64,000 nt of DNA from Cyathus striatus (lineage: Eukaryota; Basidiomycota; Agaricomycetes; Agaricales; Nidulariaceae). The stretch lies in the NCBI GenBank assembly GCA_025738555.1, contig JAOVFP010000022.1, forward strand, positions 930,001 to 994,000, read 5' to 3'. Both the position numbers and the translations under genes were made by a program. Positions 1 to 10,157 of this stretch are shown piece after piece. The notes under the pieces were generated by a model that saw nothing but the letters and a program-made list of their open reading frames with translations, was not told where the DNA came from and ran no database searches. Within the stretch, counting starts at the first letter, position 1; every line of letters begins with the position of its first letter.

Positions 1-206
1 GCAGCATTTGTCGCCGTTCTTGAAGGTTGTAGAGCTCTGGTCGGTCGAGTAGCTCCTATTGCTGGTAATTTGCGAGGCTTATCTTCTTCCTCTTCGTCGA
101 TGGTTGACTTGCGTTTTCGTAGGTTGACGTTCGATGTACTCATCGTTAGAGTTGGTCCTGGCTCTGGTGCTGGTGATGAGCTCCGTAGTCTTGGTAGGCG
201 GGACAT
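1..206 (-). CDS. 5' end of an unrecognised gene (partial)
   Basis: An open frame on the minus strand begins with ATG at 206-204 and runs off the left edge. The N-terminus opens MSRLPRLRSSSPAPEPG and has proline/serine-rich, then acidic (IDEEEEDKPRK) and basic stretches, as in disordered leader segments of large fungal proteins. I do not recognise the family; a kinesin-like protein is one possibility but only because such leaders occur there. The plus strand is also open (1-312) but its translation is less protein-like. No intron is visible in the part that is present. The next gene, 514-929, lies on the same strand. Confidence 0.45.
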   Translation of the reverse strand, partial: MSRLPRLRSSSPAPEPGPTLTMSTSNVNLRKRKSTIDEEEEDKPRKLPAIGATRPTRALQPSRTATNA

Positions 207-513
207 GTCGATGGAGGAGGAGGACAATGGTGAGGGCGACGAACAGAACAGTTTCAACCAGCTCAGCGCGCTATCACGTGATGGTGTTTGCTATCCCGTG
301 ACAATAATTTGAATAAATTGTGACGCGCGTCTCGGCTGGGCGCGTCTCCTTTCATGCTTTCAATCTCCTCGTTTTTACATAGCAAATGGCTGGGAGTAAC
401 ATAGAATTACGCTAATATTGAATTGGTTATAATACTGTTCACTACGGATAGCATCCTTAATTCGTATGTATCCAAGTTTCGGCATATCATTCTGTTCAGT
501 TTGTGATCGGTCA

Positions 514-929
514 TTAACATGCAGTATCCTCCGGGACTTGGTCGCAACTAATATGGTTCAACAGTAAGTTTAGCATATCTCCAAACAATTAGAAACACTC
601 ACAAGTTGCTAGCAAACCCATGGCAACATTTCCAACCCGTTCCGGGACCTGAAATAGATTAACGTGAAAACGTGAACTATCTGGCTTGCATAGAACGCTA
701 ATTACAATCCTGTGGCGGTATCAGTAAAGTACAGCATCTTTATAAGGAGAATATGCTTACGGTATCGTAGTTGCCTGACGAAGTAAGACAAAACCGAGTG
801 AGCTAACTATAGAGAAGCGAAATCAAATCACTTACAAGTTGAAGGCAACACCGAGGGAGAAGGATTTGGGCTAGCAATAACCTGCACGGCTAAGACAGCA
901 CAGACAGCAAGCAAGAGTCCTTTAAACAT
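514..929 (-). CDS. Small secreted six-cysteine peptide with 4-nt microexon (array copy 1)
   Basis: Five exons can be spliced with GT-AG borders to give a peptide of about 63 aa. It has an N-terminal hydrophobic signal peptide (MFKGLLLAVCAVLAVQ, cleavage likely near residues 19-20) and then six cysteines spaced C-X5-C-X6-CC-X7-C-X8-C, with the stop directly after the last Cys. The second exon is 14 nt and the third only 4 nt (GATT on the coding strand, 706-709). Skipping the 4-nt exon shifts the frame and loses the CC pair. The spacing resembles inhibitor-cystine-knot peptides; the fold is inferred from spacing only. It is likely secreted. Target and role are unknown. It is the leftmost member of the array that extends to 17501. 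Confidence 0.72.
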
Positions 930-1267
930 CTTGTAATCTCTGGTTGATTTCGTTACAGATGTCTACGAGAAACGCTTCTATTATAACAGTCGGAACTAGT
1001 TTTCACATTCCTCTCAACACCGTACTATCTTACACTTAACCAAGCCTTGGCAACGCCCATGAAGCGCTCCATTCTAAAGGCAACTGCATTGTGCACACAG
1101 GTGCACGTTTCTTCGGACCATGAAACGGAGTTTCGAAGAACGCGGGAGATCAGGAAATCGTTTACCCCGTCCTTCACAAGAATAGACACTCCAAGGACGC
1201 CTGCCGTAATGTAGTTGATTCTTACGCTTTCACCCTAGAATCAACGGGATCAACAGAAGTGCTTGAT

Positions 1268-2055
1268 CTAGACAGCAGCTGAGCTTGCCTCGCTATCACC
1301 GCTCGCGCTTCCCAGAAGACCCTCGAGCGTCCGAGGCAACTGGCCGCGTACCAAAATCTCTAAAAAGAAGTCATACTCGACAAATTCAAATTCCAAGTCG
1401 AAAGGTTTTGCAGGCTTGATAAGAATCATCCTCGGACAAGCATCAGTAAAATCAACCGATGCAAGGTCGCCGTCATCCCGAGTAAATCCATGATGATCAA
1501 ACACGTATTCAGCACTGAAATTCCCCATGGGTGTTCCAAATGTTACATTTCCTGCGAAACCATATTAGACCCTAAACCAAATGAAAGCCAAGAAAGTGTA
1601 CCTCACTTTGCTCCATTGCCCGACATCATAGCAGTCATACGACCACCGCCCAAACGTCGCAGGCAACAAGGGTTAATGTGCCCTGGAAGCTCTACTGGAG
1701 TGGTACATCGCTCATGTCAACCGGCTGTCGTTTGATTTTGATATTCGGTGCGGCAATCCGACGGTACTCCCCCTTTAACCTTATGCCAGCTCTAAGTGCA
1801 CGTTCTTCAAATTCGAGGGATGGTTTCTTATATGAGATCCGTACCGTTTCTCGTTATTTTCGCGTAGGATCTGACGTTCTGGACGAGGAGGAAAATAAAG
1901 AGGGATTCCTTATCGAAGCTCAACGTGCTTCAGGTCTTCGGCTTCCATGTGAAGACGTTGGTAAATAAAGAGAAACATGAACAAATACTTACAGGGTTAA
2001 CTTCCGCCAATCCCACGGCTGCTTGCTTTCTGTCCATGTCAACAATCATTGTCAT
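1268..2055 (-). pseudogene. Remnant of an unrecognised multi-exon protein gene
   Basis: Three blocks on the minus strand look coding but do not join in one frame. An ATG at 2055 starts a short exon (MTMIVDMDRKQAAVG). A block from 1826 downwards reads KPSLEFEERALRAGIRLKGE and stops at a TAG near 1700, while other frames stay protein-like past it. The last block, ending at 1268, reads through FGTPMGNFSAEYVFDHHGF to a C-terminus ending EASSAAV. Reading frame changes between blocks are not explained by clean introns, so I treat it as a decayed gene. A spliced gene with unusual introns remains possible. I recognise no family. Confidence 0.35.
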
Positions 2056-2413
2056 CTCGTCACTCCGCCTCCTTATATTTTCGTATTCTTTTCTTTACAT
2101 ATCATAGTTTGAAAATCATGTTTTCATACCAACTGGAGATTACAGTCAATTAATTTACATAATGCGGTGCTCCCAAGTTGATCTGCGACAGCGCTAGGAT
2201 ACCCATCGCCCAAACCAAAATTGACAAGTCCATCACCTGGTACTTCGTATGAACATTCTGCTTCCACACATCCCTTGTGGATACTCTTAGGTAGTTCTCT
2301 CCGCGTTATACGGGGAGGCATGGAACAACCATGGAAAGGACATAAGTATGCTTCGCTGAATACGTCCCATTCCCATTACTCTACTCGTTGATCAAACACC
2401 GCCGCTGCCCACC

Positions 2414-2822
2414 ATGAACTTCAAACTTGCGCTCTTCTCTGGACTACTTCTCGTACTCCCATCTGCCCTCGCCGCTCCGGAACTAGTCTATCATTGTAAG
2501 CTTAAGATTTTACGTGATGTGTAATTTTGGTAATTGACATATACCTTTACAGGTGCGAATGGTGCAGTAAGTCATATTACTAGTATTTATGTGAATCTTC
2601 AACATAACGTCAATTGCACTATAGGATACTTGTGAGTACCACTCTTTCCTTTCAAATATTTATTTTGATGTCGCTGTCAGGCCCCAAGGGATGGACGTGC
2701 TGCGGCCCAATATTCGAAACCGTTGGCGGGACGTACGTATCTTTTTATGAGTTTATATTTCAGAAATTATAATGTTTCGCAGCTGCCTCAAGTTGAATCC
2801 TGACGAAGCCTGCATCTTCTAG
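2414..2822 (+). CDS. Small secreted six-cysteine peptide (array copy 2, only plus-strand member)
   Basis: Five exons: 2414-2495, 2553-2566 (14 nt), 2625-2631 (7 nt), 2681-2732 and 2783-2822, all with GT-AG borders. They encode 64 aa: a signal peptide (MNFKLALFSGLLLVLPSALA) and six cysteines spaced C-X6-C-X5-CC-X10-C-X8-C, ending in IF. The 14-nt exon has the same length as in the other microexon copies, but the following microexon is 7 nt (GATACTT) instead of 4. It lies next to copy 3 with its 3' end facing the 3' end of that gene (convergent, about 100 bp apart). The cystine-knot-like class is inferred from cysteine spacing. Confidence 0.75.
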
Positions 2823-2921
2823 TGTACTTAGCATCAAATAGTATATATTTTCTCAATTTCTGTACACAGCTAAATAGTACATGATACCAACTGCAACCTT
2901 GATCGAATTCCTCAACAACAT

Positions 2922-3284
2922 CTAACACACAGTGCCAATCGGCAAGCAGCTAGAGGTAATAAGCTTAGCAGCGGAATTCAAAAGTACATATAAGTATGTA
3001 GACTTACGATTGCCATGAAGCGATAAAGCCACAACAATGATATCCATTCGTACTGCATTTCTACGTGATATCAATTTTCTTTCCTATTACACTATGGCCG
3101 CAAACATACCATTCCTGTTCCAGCGCCTATTGGTAAAAATTAACACTTTCTAATAGAATGAAACAGTAACAAGGGATAACACACAAATAACAAAATCAGC
3201 TTGAGGCTCAGGATTTGGCAGAGCGGTGGCTACAGTGACGAGGAAGGCCAGAGAAAAAACAGAGGAGAGTTTGCTGAATTGCAT
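2922..3284 (-). CDS. Small secreted six-cysteine peptide (array copy 3, MQFSKL subgroup)
   Basis: Four exons on the minus strand; start at 3284, stop TAG at 2924-2922. The signal peptide begins MQFSKLSSVFSLAFLV. Six cysteines are spaced C-X6-C-X6-CC-X8-C-X6-C, and the last Cys is the final residue. In this subgroup the region covered by the 14- and 4-nt exons of other copies is one 17-nt exon, so the microexon pair is fused and slightly different. The pre-cysteine segment carries a PNPEP motif shared by copies 3-6. The neighbour at 3601-3954 is a close paralogue in the same orientation. Confidence 0.75.
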
Positions 3285-3600
3285 GATAGCAAGCTTAACG
3301 AGGATGTGAAGGCAACTTTATTACAAGACGGGCACTTTATATCCTCACGGATACCCAACATCAACCACAACGTGAACTCAGAAAGTATATCTGGGTGTCG
3401 ACTATAACTCGTCTTCCTTTTACTCCATCTCTGAATGAAAATCTACTTCCCATGCCGTATACTATAGTGACAGGATATGATAGAATGGCTTGGCATAATA
3501 ACCCATGGCACCAAACCACGTTCGATAAGATTCGATATCTGTACATAGCTAAATACACGACACAAACTAGTACCATTCTGATGGAAGCCCTGAGCAACGT

Positions 3601-3954
3601 TTAACACACAGAGCCTACAGGCAAGCAGCTGCAGATAACAAAGTCAAGAGAAAATTACTTCAAGAACAAAACGCAAACTCACTATTGCAACGTGGGAATA
3701 AGCCCACAACAATGATATCCATTCGTGCTGCATTTCTGTGTAAAGTAAATATATGATCTTAAAATTGCATAAATGATACATACATCCCCAGATCCAGGGC
3801 CTATTAAAGAATACTGAGACGTTATAGTAAAATAAAATAAGTATAAAGACCCACAAATAACATAGCCATATTGAGGCTCGGGATTTGGCACAGCAGTGGT
3901 AACAACGACGAGGAAAACAAGAGCGAATGCGGAGGAGAGTTTGCTGAATTGCAT
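3601..3954 (-). CDS. Small secreted six-cysteine peptide (array copy 4, MQFSKL subgroup)
   Basis: Four exons on the minus strand, start 3954, stop TAA 3603-3601. Signal peptide MQFSKLSSAFALVFLV, then VPNPEP, then six cysteines spaced C-X6-C-X6-CC-X8-C-X6-C ending at the last residue. The second exon is 17 nt (ending in GAT before gtatgt). Introns obey GT-AG. The gene is nearly the same in layout as copy 3, and non-coding flanks of the two are also alike, which points to tandem duplication of a unit of about 0.7 kb. Confidence 0.76.
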
Positions 3955-4285
3955 GATGAGTGGAACAACTTAGTATGGTAAGAAGATCGCATTAAATTTG
4001 GGCACCTTATATACCTCACGGAGACCAAGTCTCTACTAGAAAGTACTTTGAAAATTATTCCCCTAGTAGCCAAATATTGCCTTGTCCCAAAGTGGCTGGA
4101 ATACGTACCCTGGTTTCTAAATGACGTTGATGCTCCGATGTCGTTTAGATGCTCTATACCAGGAGGTCACAGAATGGCTTGGCATAAAAACTTGACATTA
4201 AAACTCAATTAAAACCACATTCGATATCTGTACACAGCTAAATACACCGTATAAACTAAAAATTCTGATGGATCTCGGGAAACGC

Positions 4286-4601
4286 CTAGCAAACAGTGTC
4301 AATCGGCAAGCAACTGATGTTAAACAACGTTAGGAGGGGAGTCCATAGGTATGTAACAGTGTGACATTAAACTCACGATTGCCAGGTAGCGATAAGCCCA
4401 CAGCAATGGAAGCCTTTTGTGCTGCATCTCTCTCCCGTTCCTGGACCTATTGGCAATACTAAGACATTTTAAGATAATAATCAATATGAATAACCAACAT
4501 GTAACATAAGCAGCTTCAGCAGGTTCGGGATTGGGCAGAGCGGTGGTTACACCGACGATGAAAGCAAGAGCGAAGACGGATGCGAGTTTGCTGATTTGCA
4601 T
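4286..4601 (-). CDS. Small secreted six-cysteine peptide (array copy 5, MQFSKL subgroup)
   Basis: Start ATG 4601-4599 (an upstream GTG at 4610 extends the frame but the ATG aligns with paralogue starts); stop TAG 4288-4286. The peptide has a signal sequence MQISKLASVFALAFIV, an LPNPEPAEA linker and cysteines spaced C-X6-C-X6-CC-X8-C-X6-C. Unlike its neighbours the small second exon is joined to the CC-bearing exon, so it has only three exons; the intron between them has been lost. The first intron begins gttggt, a weak donor. Function is unknown; secretion is inferred. Confidence 0.72.
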
Positions 4602-4946
4602 TATGGGCACACTTAGTCAGAGTAAAAGTGATAAGGAGTGGCATGATACGGGAGCACCTTATATACCTAATGAATCCTAGTCTCGACGAGAACGTGAATA
4701 CTCGATAGATAAACATCTCCTAAATGTCACATTACCGACCCTCGTTTCTGGAAGAACGGCTTCTTCCGATCATTCGATGTCGTTAGTATTTCGTACCAAC
4801 TGGCAGGAGCTGACAGTAGCAGGATGTCACAAAATGACTTGGCAGAAAATCTCAACGTTAAAACCACATTCGATATCTGCACACAGCTAAATATACAAGA
4901 TATACTACAAGATAATCCTGATGGTCCGGGAAACGCCTGGAAACGC

Positions 4947-5255
4947 CTAGCAAAGAACGCCGATCGGCGAGCAGCTGATAATTAACAAGTGTTAGGAGCA
5001 GAGTCAGGAAGTATGGACATAGACTCACGATTGCCAGGCCTCGCTAAACCCACAACAATAAAATCCATCCCTGTTGCATATCTCCCCGCTTCCTGGGCCT
5101 ATTGGCATAAACTGAGACGTTTTATATTACCGAAGCAATAAAGATAACCCACAAATGACATAATCAGCTTTGGCAGGTTCGGGATTCGGCAGGGCGGCGG
5201 TTACACCGACGAGGAAAGTAAGAGCGAATATAGAAGTAAATTTGTTGAATTGCAT
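4947..5255 (-). CDS. Small secreted six-cysteine peptide (array copy 6, MQFSKL subgroup)
   Basis: Start 5255, stop TAG 4949-4947, three exons, GT-AG introns. The signal peptide begins MQFNKFTSIFALTFLV, followed by LPNPEPAKA and six cysteines spaced C-X6-C-X6-CC-X8-C-X6-C with Cys as the last residue. Like copy 5 it lacks the intron between the small second exon and the CC exon, so copies 5 and 6 share a derived structure and are probably sisters. The segment after the CC pair (GFSEAWQ) differs most from the others, consistent with a variable surface loop. Confidence 0.74.
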
Positions 5256-5984
5256 TATGAGTCTTAAGAAGATACTTAGTGAGATGGACCACTCTAGAGA
5301 AAGATGGCTCCTTATATACCTAACGAATACCTAGTCTCCAATGGAATATGAACAGATCTTAACATTCCCCCTAGCCGCCGAAGTATGTCCCGAACTTGAC
5401 TTTAAGATCCCGACAATACATACTTACAGTACCAGGTAACATCGGTTCCGCCGTTCCGGAAGACTATATACTTCCGATGTCCTCGTCCCATACAAAGTTG
5501 CGATAGAATGGCTTGGCATAAGAAAGTTGCATAACGGTGACTTGTAAATGTAAAGAGGTAAGTAATCCACAGGTTACAGATAAGTATGTACTAGTCACCA
5601 TTTTTATCATGCCAAGTGATTTTCACTCGACGCTCACGATTATTATTATCAGTACTTAGCTGTAACCAAAACGTTGCGGTTTCACGACGGTTTACAGAAA
5701 TTAAATTCACACTTAGCCCAATTCGCATTGAATGACCAGAATACAGTAAATGCTATATCGTCTCTTTTAGAACGTTAATTCTTGAGATGTCAAAAGATAA
5801 TTCATGAACTAATCACTATCTTCAGCTCTCCTAAGTATATGGCTCTTAAATGATCATCTCATGATACTTATCACTACTCGTGTTCAACAAACAGTAAAAT
5901 CAAATTCATAGTACAATTCGCATTGAATAATCAAATACAAATACTGGTATCTCCCTCCCTCTTAGAAGAATAACGCGTTCTCCC
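5256..5984. other. Intergenic spacer in peptide array
   Basis: No gene-like reading frame. It holds the promoter side of copy 6 (ctccttatatacc, a TATA-like box about 60 bp upstream of the start; the same ccttatataccta box lies upstream of copy 5) and AT-rich sequence. Confidence 0.5.
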
Positions 5985-6378
5985 CTAACAGACAGCACCA
6001 GGCGGGAGCTTAAAGCACCTGTGCCATGCTAGTCAGATAATTGATTATGGACACAAACACGGAGAGCATACTGAGGGTAAGGAATAGCTCTGCAGCAAGA
6101 GAGTCCATAGCCGCCTGTGTATAAATGTTAGTTAAATAGAAGTCATGCGATGCTAAGTCGGTTTACAATCCTAAAATTTAACAATTAGCTTAAGACATAT
6201 ATGATTAGAACTTCAAAGCTTACAGAGTCACTAGAACCTGTCCACATAAGATATGTTAGTAATCGTTAGTACGACACATGAAATGGTACATACACTGAGG
6301 CCCTGCAGCTTGAGGAGCTGCAACAGTAGCTTGGGCGACGATGAGAAGGAGGAAAGCTGCGCTGATAGCCTTGAACAT
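5985..6378 (-). CDS. Small secreted six-cysteine peptide with 4-nt microexon (array copy 7, MFKAIS subgroup)
   Basis: Start 6378, stop TAG 5987-5985. Five exons: signal-peptide exon (MFKAISAAFLLLIVAQ), a 14-nt exon, a 4-nt exon (GATT on the coding strand, 6167-6170), the CC exon, and a short last exon. Cysteines are spaced C-X5-C-X5-CC-X7-C-X8-C. The 4-nt exon is flanked by ttttag and gtaaac and is needed to keep the frame into the exon with the CC pair. It is closely related to copy 8, and the sequence upstream of both genes is also duplicated. Confidence 0.76.
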
Positions 6379-7329
6379 ATTGGTTGCAATTGAATGAGAA
6401 TACGTTACAAAACTGGGGATGTTTTGCTGCAGAACAGTGTCATTCATCGAACTATTTAACGTCCCTCCGTATTGTGTATGGGGATAAAGAGTTAACAAAG
6501 GTCTTGGCTTCGTGAGTACATCCCCTCTTTTTCTGATAAATTGACTCTAGTCGTTTTAGAATCAAGGCCAAGGTGTAGTACATGCACATGATCATAGAAC
6601 AAGCTGCTACCGGCATCTGGTCATCAATTCCAGTGGATTGATTACGGGCCAGCTCCGGAATTTCGACGTAATCACAGAATAAATCTGCGCCATTCGGGGA
6701 AGAGATCTTGAAGACCGGAAGTAACCAAATGAATAGAATAAAGTGCATCGCCTATTCAAACGCCTAGACACAAGAGACACGATTAGAGTGGAATAAACAT
6801 ACAGACAATTGATCAATATGCATGCATCTACACGGCGATACTACAGGAACGAGGGGTACCGGTGAGGAGGTACTAACGGAATCCAAGAATCTCCCGGGCC
6901 CCGTGCTTGAGTAGCGGACTTCGAAGTTCGTGCTCAGAAAATGAAGATCCCAAGTACACCAGACCGATGCATAACATCCAACCCTAACCAGCCCTTTTTT
7001 CGAGCTTTCAGAATTACATCTTCGAACTTTGGGACTGCTGCTTTGTGTTAATAGCACCTGTACTAATATTCATTTAAAAAGTAGAACAAGCAGTAAGTAC
7101 TCGCGTTCACATTGAAAGGATTCGAATACTATCTATTAGTCTTACAGATACAAGTTACGAGGTTTTAGTTCCATTACGTATCGTACAAGTTTCTACTTAG
7201 GCTTGCCATGTGATCCTTAAGTTTTTTTTTGGACATCCGATAATCACAACATGGCTTAATAGGGCTCAATATCAAATTCATAATACAATTCGCCTAAAAC
7301 TAAACACCACTTTTGTCGCTTTAACCCGC
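6379..7329. other. Intergenic spacer, duplicated upstream block
   Basis: No convincing gene. The stretch around 6540-6760 is a diverged duplicate of 7930-8180 (shared phrases such as gctaccggcatc, ccattcggggaagaga and gaagtaaccaaatg), so copies 7 and 8 were duplicated together with over 0.5 kb of upstream DNA. Confidence 0.6.
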
Positions 7330-7740
7330 TTAACAGACAGCACCGGCCGGAAGCTTAACACACCTGTGAGGTCATATCAGATAGTTGATCATGAGTGCAA
7401 ACAACATAGAAGACTTACTTGGGGTAAGGAACCGCTTTGCAACACTTGAGTCCGTAGCTGCCTGCAGAAGATTTTAGTTTATGGTCAAGGTATAAAATAA
7501 TTTAAATCGTTTTACAGTCCTAGATGGAATAATGATATCAATTTAAGAAATATGTAATTTAGAGGTAAGTAAACTTACAGAGTCGCTACCGCCTATAATA
7601 ATTCGAGTGGACGACATTAGCAATTGCTAGTATCATTAAAATGTCCGATACGTACACTGCGATCCTGCAAGTTGCGGAGTCGCTACTGTGACCTGTGCGA
7701 CGAGAAGAAGGAGGAAAGCTGCGCTGATTGCCTTGAACAT
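7330..7740 (-). CDS. Small secreted six-cysteine peptide with 4-nt microexon (array copy 8, MFKAIS subgroup)
   Basis: Start 7740, stop TAA 7332-7330, five exons. Signal peptide MFKAISAAFLLLLVAQ; cysteines C-X5-C-X5-CC-X7-C-X8-C, ending on Cys. The third exon is 4 nt, GACT on the coding strand (7516-7519), flanked by atctag and gtaaaa. The pair with copy 7 shows mostly conservative changes in the mature part (for example KAVPYPK against RAIPYPQ). Introns are long for this family. Confidence 0.77.
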
Positions 7741-8694
7741 AATGGCTGTAAGATGGGGATGCTTTGCTAAACTAGAGATGTTTTGCTGAAGAAACTCATG
7801 GTTCGGGGAACTATTTAACCTCCCTCTGTGTCTCATATGGGGTTAGAGAGTCAGCAGAGCTTTCACGATGCGGGCCCCAGCATTGTCTTGGCTTTTTGCG
7901 CGTCGTCCTCTCCCATGATTTTTCAAAGAAAAAGACTCCATTTTTTTGGAGCCTAAGGCCAAGTGTAGCGCACATCGTAGAACATATGATAATTTTGCTA
8001 CCGGCATCCGATCTATCTTTTCCAGTAGGGTGATTACAGGGACAATTCCCCAATTTCTATGTTTTTCAGGGTGCCCGGTGAGCAAATAAATCCAATAGCC
8101 ATTCGGGGAAGAGAGCTGGAAGTAACCAAATGTAGGCGAAATGAATAGAATAACCCCCTTGACGCCTATCGAAACGTCTGGACACCGGAGAATGGACTAG
8201 AATGGAAGTGCTCACCTACACGACCTTACACGACTCCTACACGGCGATGATACAGGAACGAGGGGTGAGACATTTTAACTTTTCGGAACCAAACGAGTTT
8301 GCCGATGTTTGCCGTGCGCGGGAAACGGGAATTGCGCTCGGAAAATGGAAGTTGACATCTGTACATCAGCGCTTGGATTACATCTTGATTGTTTTCATCA
8401 AGTTTTTACATAGTACTTTCGGGCATCTCAAATTGCATCTTGGAACGTTGGTACTTTCCATAAACATAGAAAATTCGCTCCGGATTCCCGAAATTCTGCA
8501 TTCTGCTTCCATGTGAATATCGTTCACTTAGGTTTAGTCTTTCTGACATCGGAGGGTTTCATTTTAGTGATTATAATTGTATAGTTATGCATGCATATGC
8601 GATATACTATCACCAGGTAGATGATAGTTATCTACAGTACGAATAACAAAGTGTATGTAATGAATAAAGTAACTCTTTGGCTGACAGAATGTAA
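7741..8694. other. Intergenic spacer, duplicated upstream block
   Basis: Upstream region of copy 8, partly homologous to 6540-6760. A 104-codon frame at 8202-8516 has no family resemblance and no paralogue support. No other gene seen. Confidence 0.5.
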
Positions 8695-9135
8695 TCAGGC
8701 AGTCTCCACAAGGCAAAGCAATCCAGGAGCACGGCAGCTATAGCAAGGATATTCCAGTCAACGGCTATTGTACGAATGAGATGCTGAGACATACTATCCA
8801 AGACCATTTTTAAACGCGCTGAATGGACCACAGCAATTATAGCCTTCTATAGGGCCTAATATTAAGTGGTTAGTAAATGTAGTTAAAACCGCCATGGCTC
8901 AAGTCGTACAGTCCTAGTGTTGATATAAGCAAAATGGGATACGCATGTTAATAGGAAGTACTCACAGCAGCAGTATAACCTATTGAATTAGCATGTAATT
9001 CGTTAGTGTATTTCATGAGGGCAATTAACGCTGAGACTAACATCTTGCGACATCAGTAGAGCCTTGCGGATTGGGTGCTGCAATGGTAGCAGAGACACCG
9101 AAGAACAAGACCAAGGTTGTAGCGAAGAACTTCAT
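8695..9135 (-). CDS. Small secreted six-cysteine peptide with 4-nt microexon (array copy 9, MKFF subgroup)
   Basis: Start 9135, stop TGA 8697-8695, five exons. The signal peptide begins MKFFATTLVLFFGVSA and is followed by APNPQG. The 14-nt exon and a 4-nt exon (GACT on the coding strand, 8910-8913) precede the CC exon. Cysteines are spaced C-X5-C-X6-CC-X12-C-X6-C, and the chain continues five residues (LVETA) past the last Cys, longer than in other copies. The upstream and downstream DNA matches the flanks of the transposon-broken copy at 9879-16255. Confidence 0.7.
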
Positions 9136-9878
9136 GATGAGATAGTACAGAGAGAAAAGGTTGTTGTCTCATTGAAGGCTTATATCACGGTCTTTTATAT
9201 GTTGCACAAACTGTTTCTTCTCCCACGAACTCCCATATATTCGGACCGAGTTCTTCAGCGCCGCGGCATCCGTTCATCTTCATGCATTAGGTATTAGATA
9301 AATATAGCATTCATTTTACACTGGAGATTTTGACACAGAGCGCAGTCTTCTCTTGAAGGGATCCTGCGAGATCTACGGTAAGCTATGTTAATATCATCGT
9401 TATATGTTTTGGCATTATGCCATGTCGCCAATCATAATTTCAAAACACGGAAGTATAAAAATAACTACCAGATCACACTAAGTAGATGCATACCTTTCTG
9501 GCAGGAACATAAAGATTCTTACCAGGCTTCAGAAAAATGTTGATTGCCACTTATTCTTGTCAGATGCTATTAACCCCATAATTTAAGTACCTGATTCCCA
9601 GCTGGTCTCGACTCTTCAGAGCTTCAGGTTCAATCTCGTCACGTGCTCAGTGCTTGAATCATAAGTTATTATTAACTTAAACTTAGGAACTCCTTAACTC
9701 AGCTAACAATTAGCTCATAATTTGGTTAAACGTTTAGGTAAACAGCAGTGCAAAAAATATGCAACTCCATTACAATAGTGTATTCATTCAAAAGAATATT
9801 CGCATGTCTTTGTTTTACAAAACTAAACAATATTAATTCATGTATTACTTCCTGAAATACATCAATTTATACGTTTTC
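9136..9878. other. Intergenic spacer, duplicated flank
   Basis: No gene. About 9170-9560 is a diverged direct duplicate of about 16275-16860 (shared: ttgttgtctcattgaaggctt, tcctgcgagatct, gtaccttt-like stretches), i.e. the promoter side of two peptide genes. Confidence 0.6.
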
Positions 9879-10157
9879 AATGTGGTCTGGCCCAATTATC
9901 GCTTTTTCTAGCACCTAATATTTAAGTTAGTGACCTGATGGATTACTGACAAAGGTATATGGTCAAGTCATACAATTCTATTTTCGATGTAAGTAAAATG
10001 AAATATACATTCTAATAGCATGGTAGTACTCACGGAATTAGTGTTGCCTATAAATCAAGATTATATGTCAGTATAATTCCATAATAACAATTAATACTGT
10101 GACTAACATCTCGTGACATTAGTTGTCCCCTGAGGGTTTGGTACTGCATTGGTGGCA
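9879..10157 (-). pseudogene. 3' part of a transposon-split peptide gene
   Basis: This holds the rest of the signal peptide plus exons 2-4 of a peptide gene whose first exon start lies at 16255, beyond the inserted element. The 14-nt exon and a 4-nt exon (AATT on the coding strand, 9974-9977) are still recognisable between GT-AG borders. In the exon that should carry the CC pair both cysteine codons have been replaced (coding-strand TGGGCC where paralogues have TGCTGT-like codons) and a stop follows soon after. So the copy is dead twice: by insertion and by loss of key residues. Confidence 0.7.

Noticed and set aside
2124..2321. 65-codon minus-strand frame with some protein-like sequence
   Set aside because: No family recognised, no splice partner, and too short to support alone.
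8202..8516. 104-codon plus-strand frame
   Set aside because: No motif, no paralogue, and it lies in a duplicated upstream spacer.
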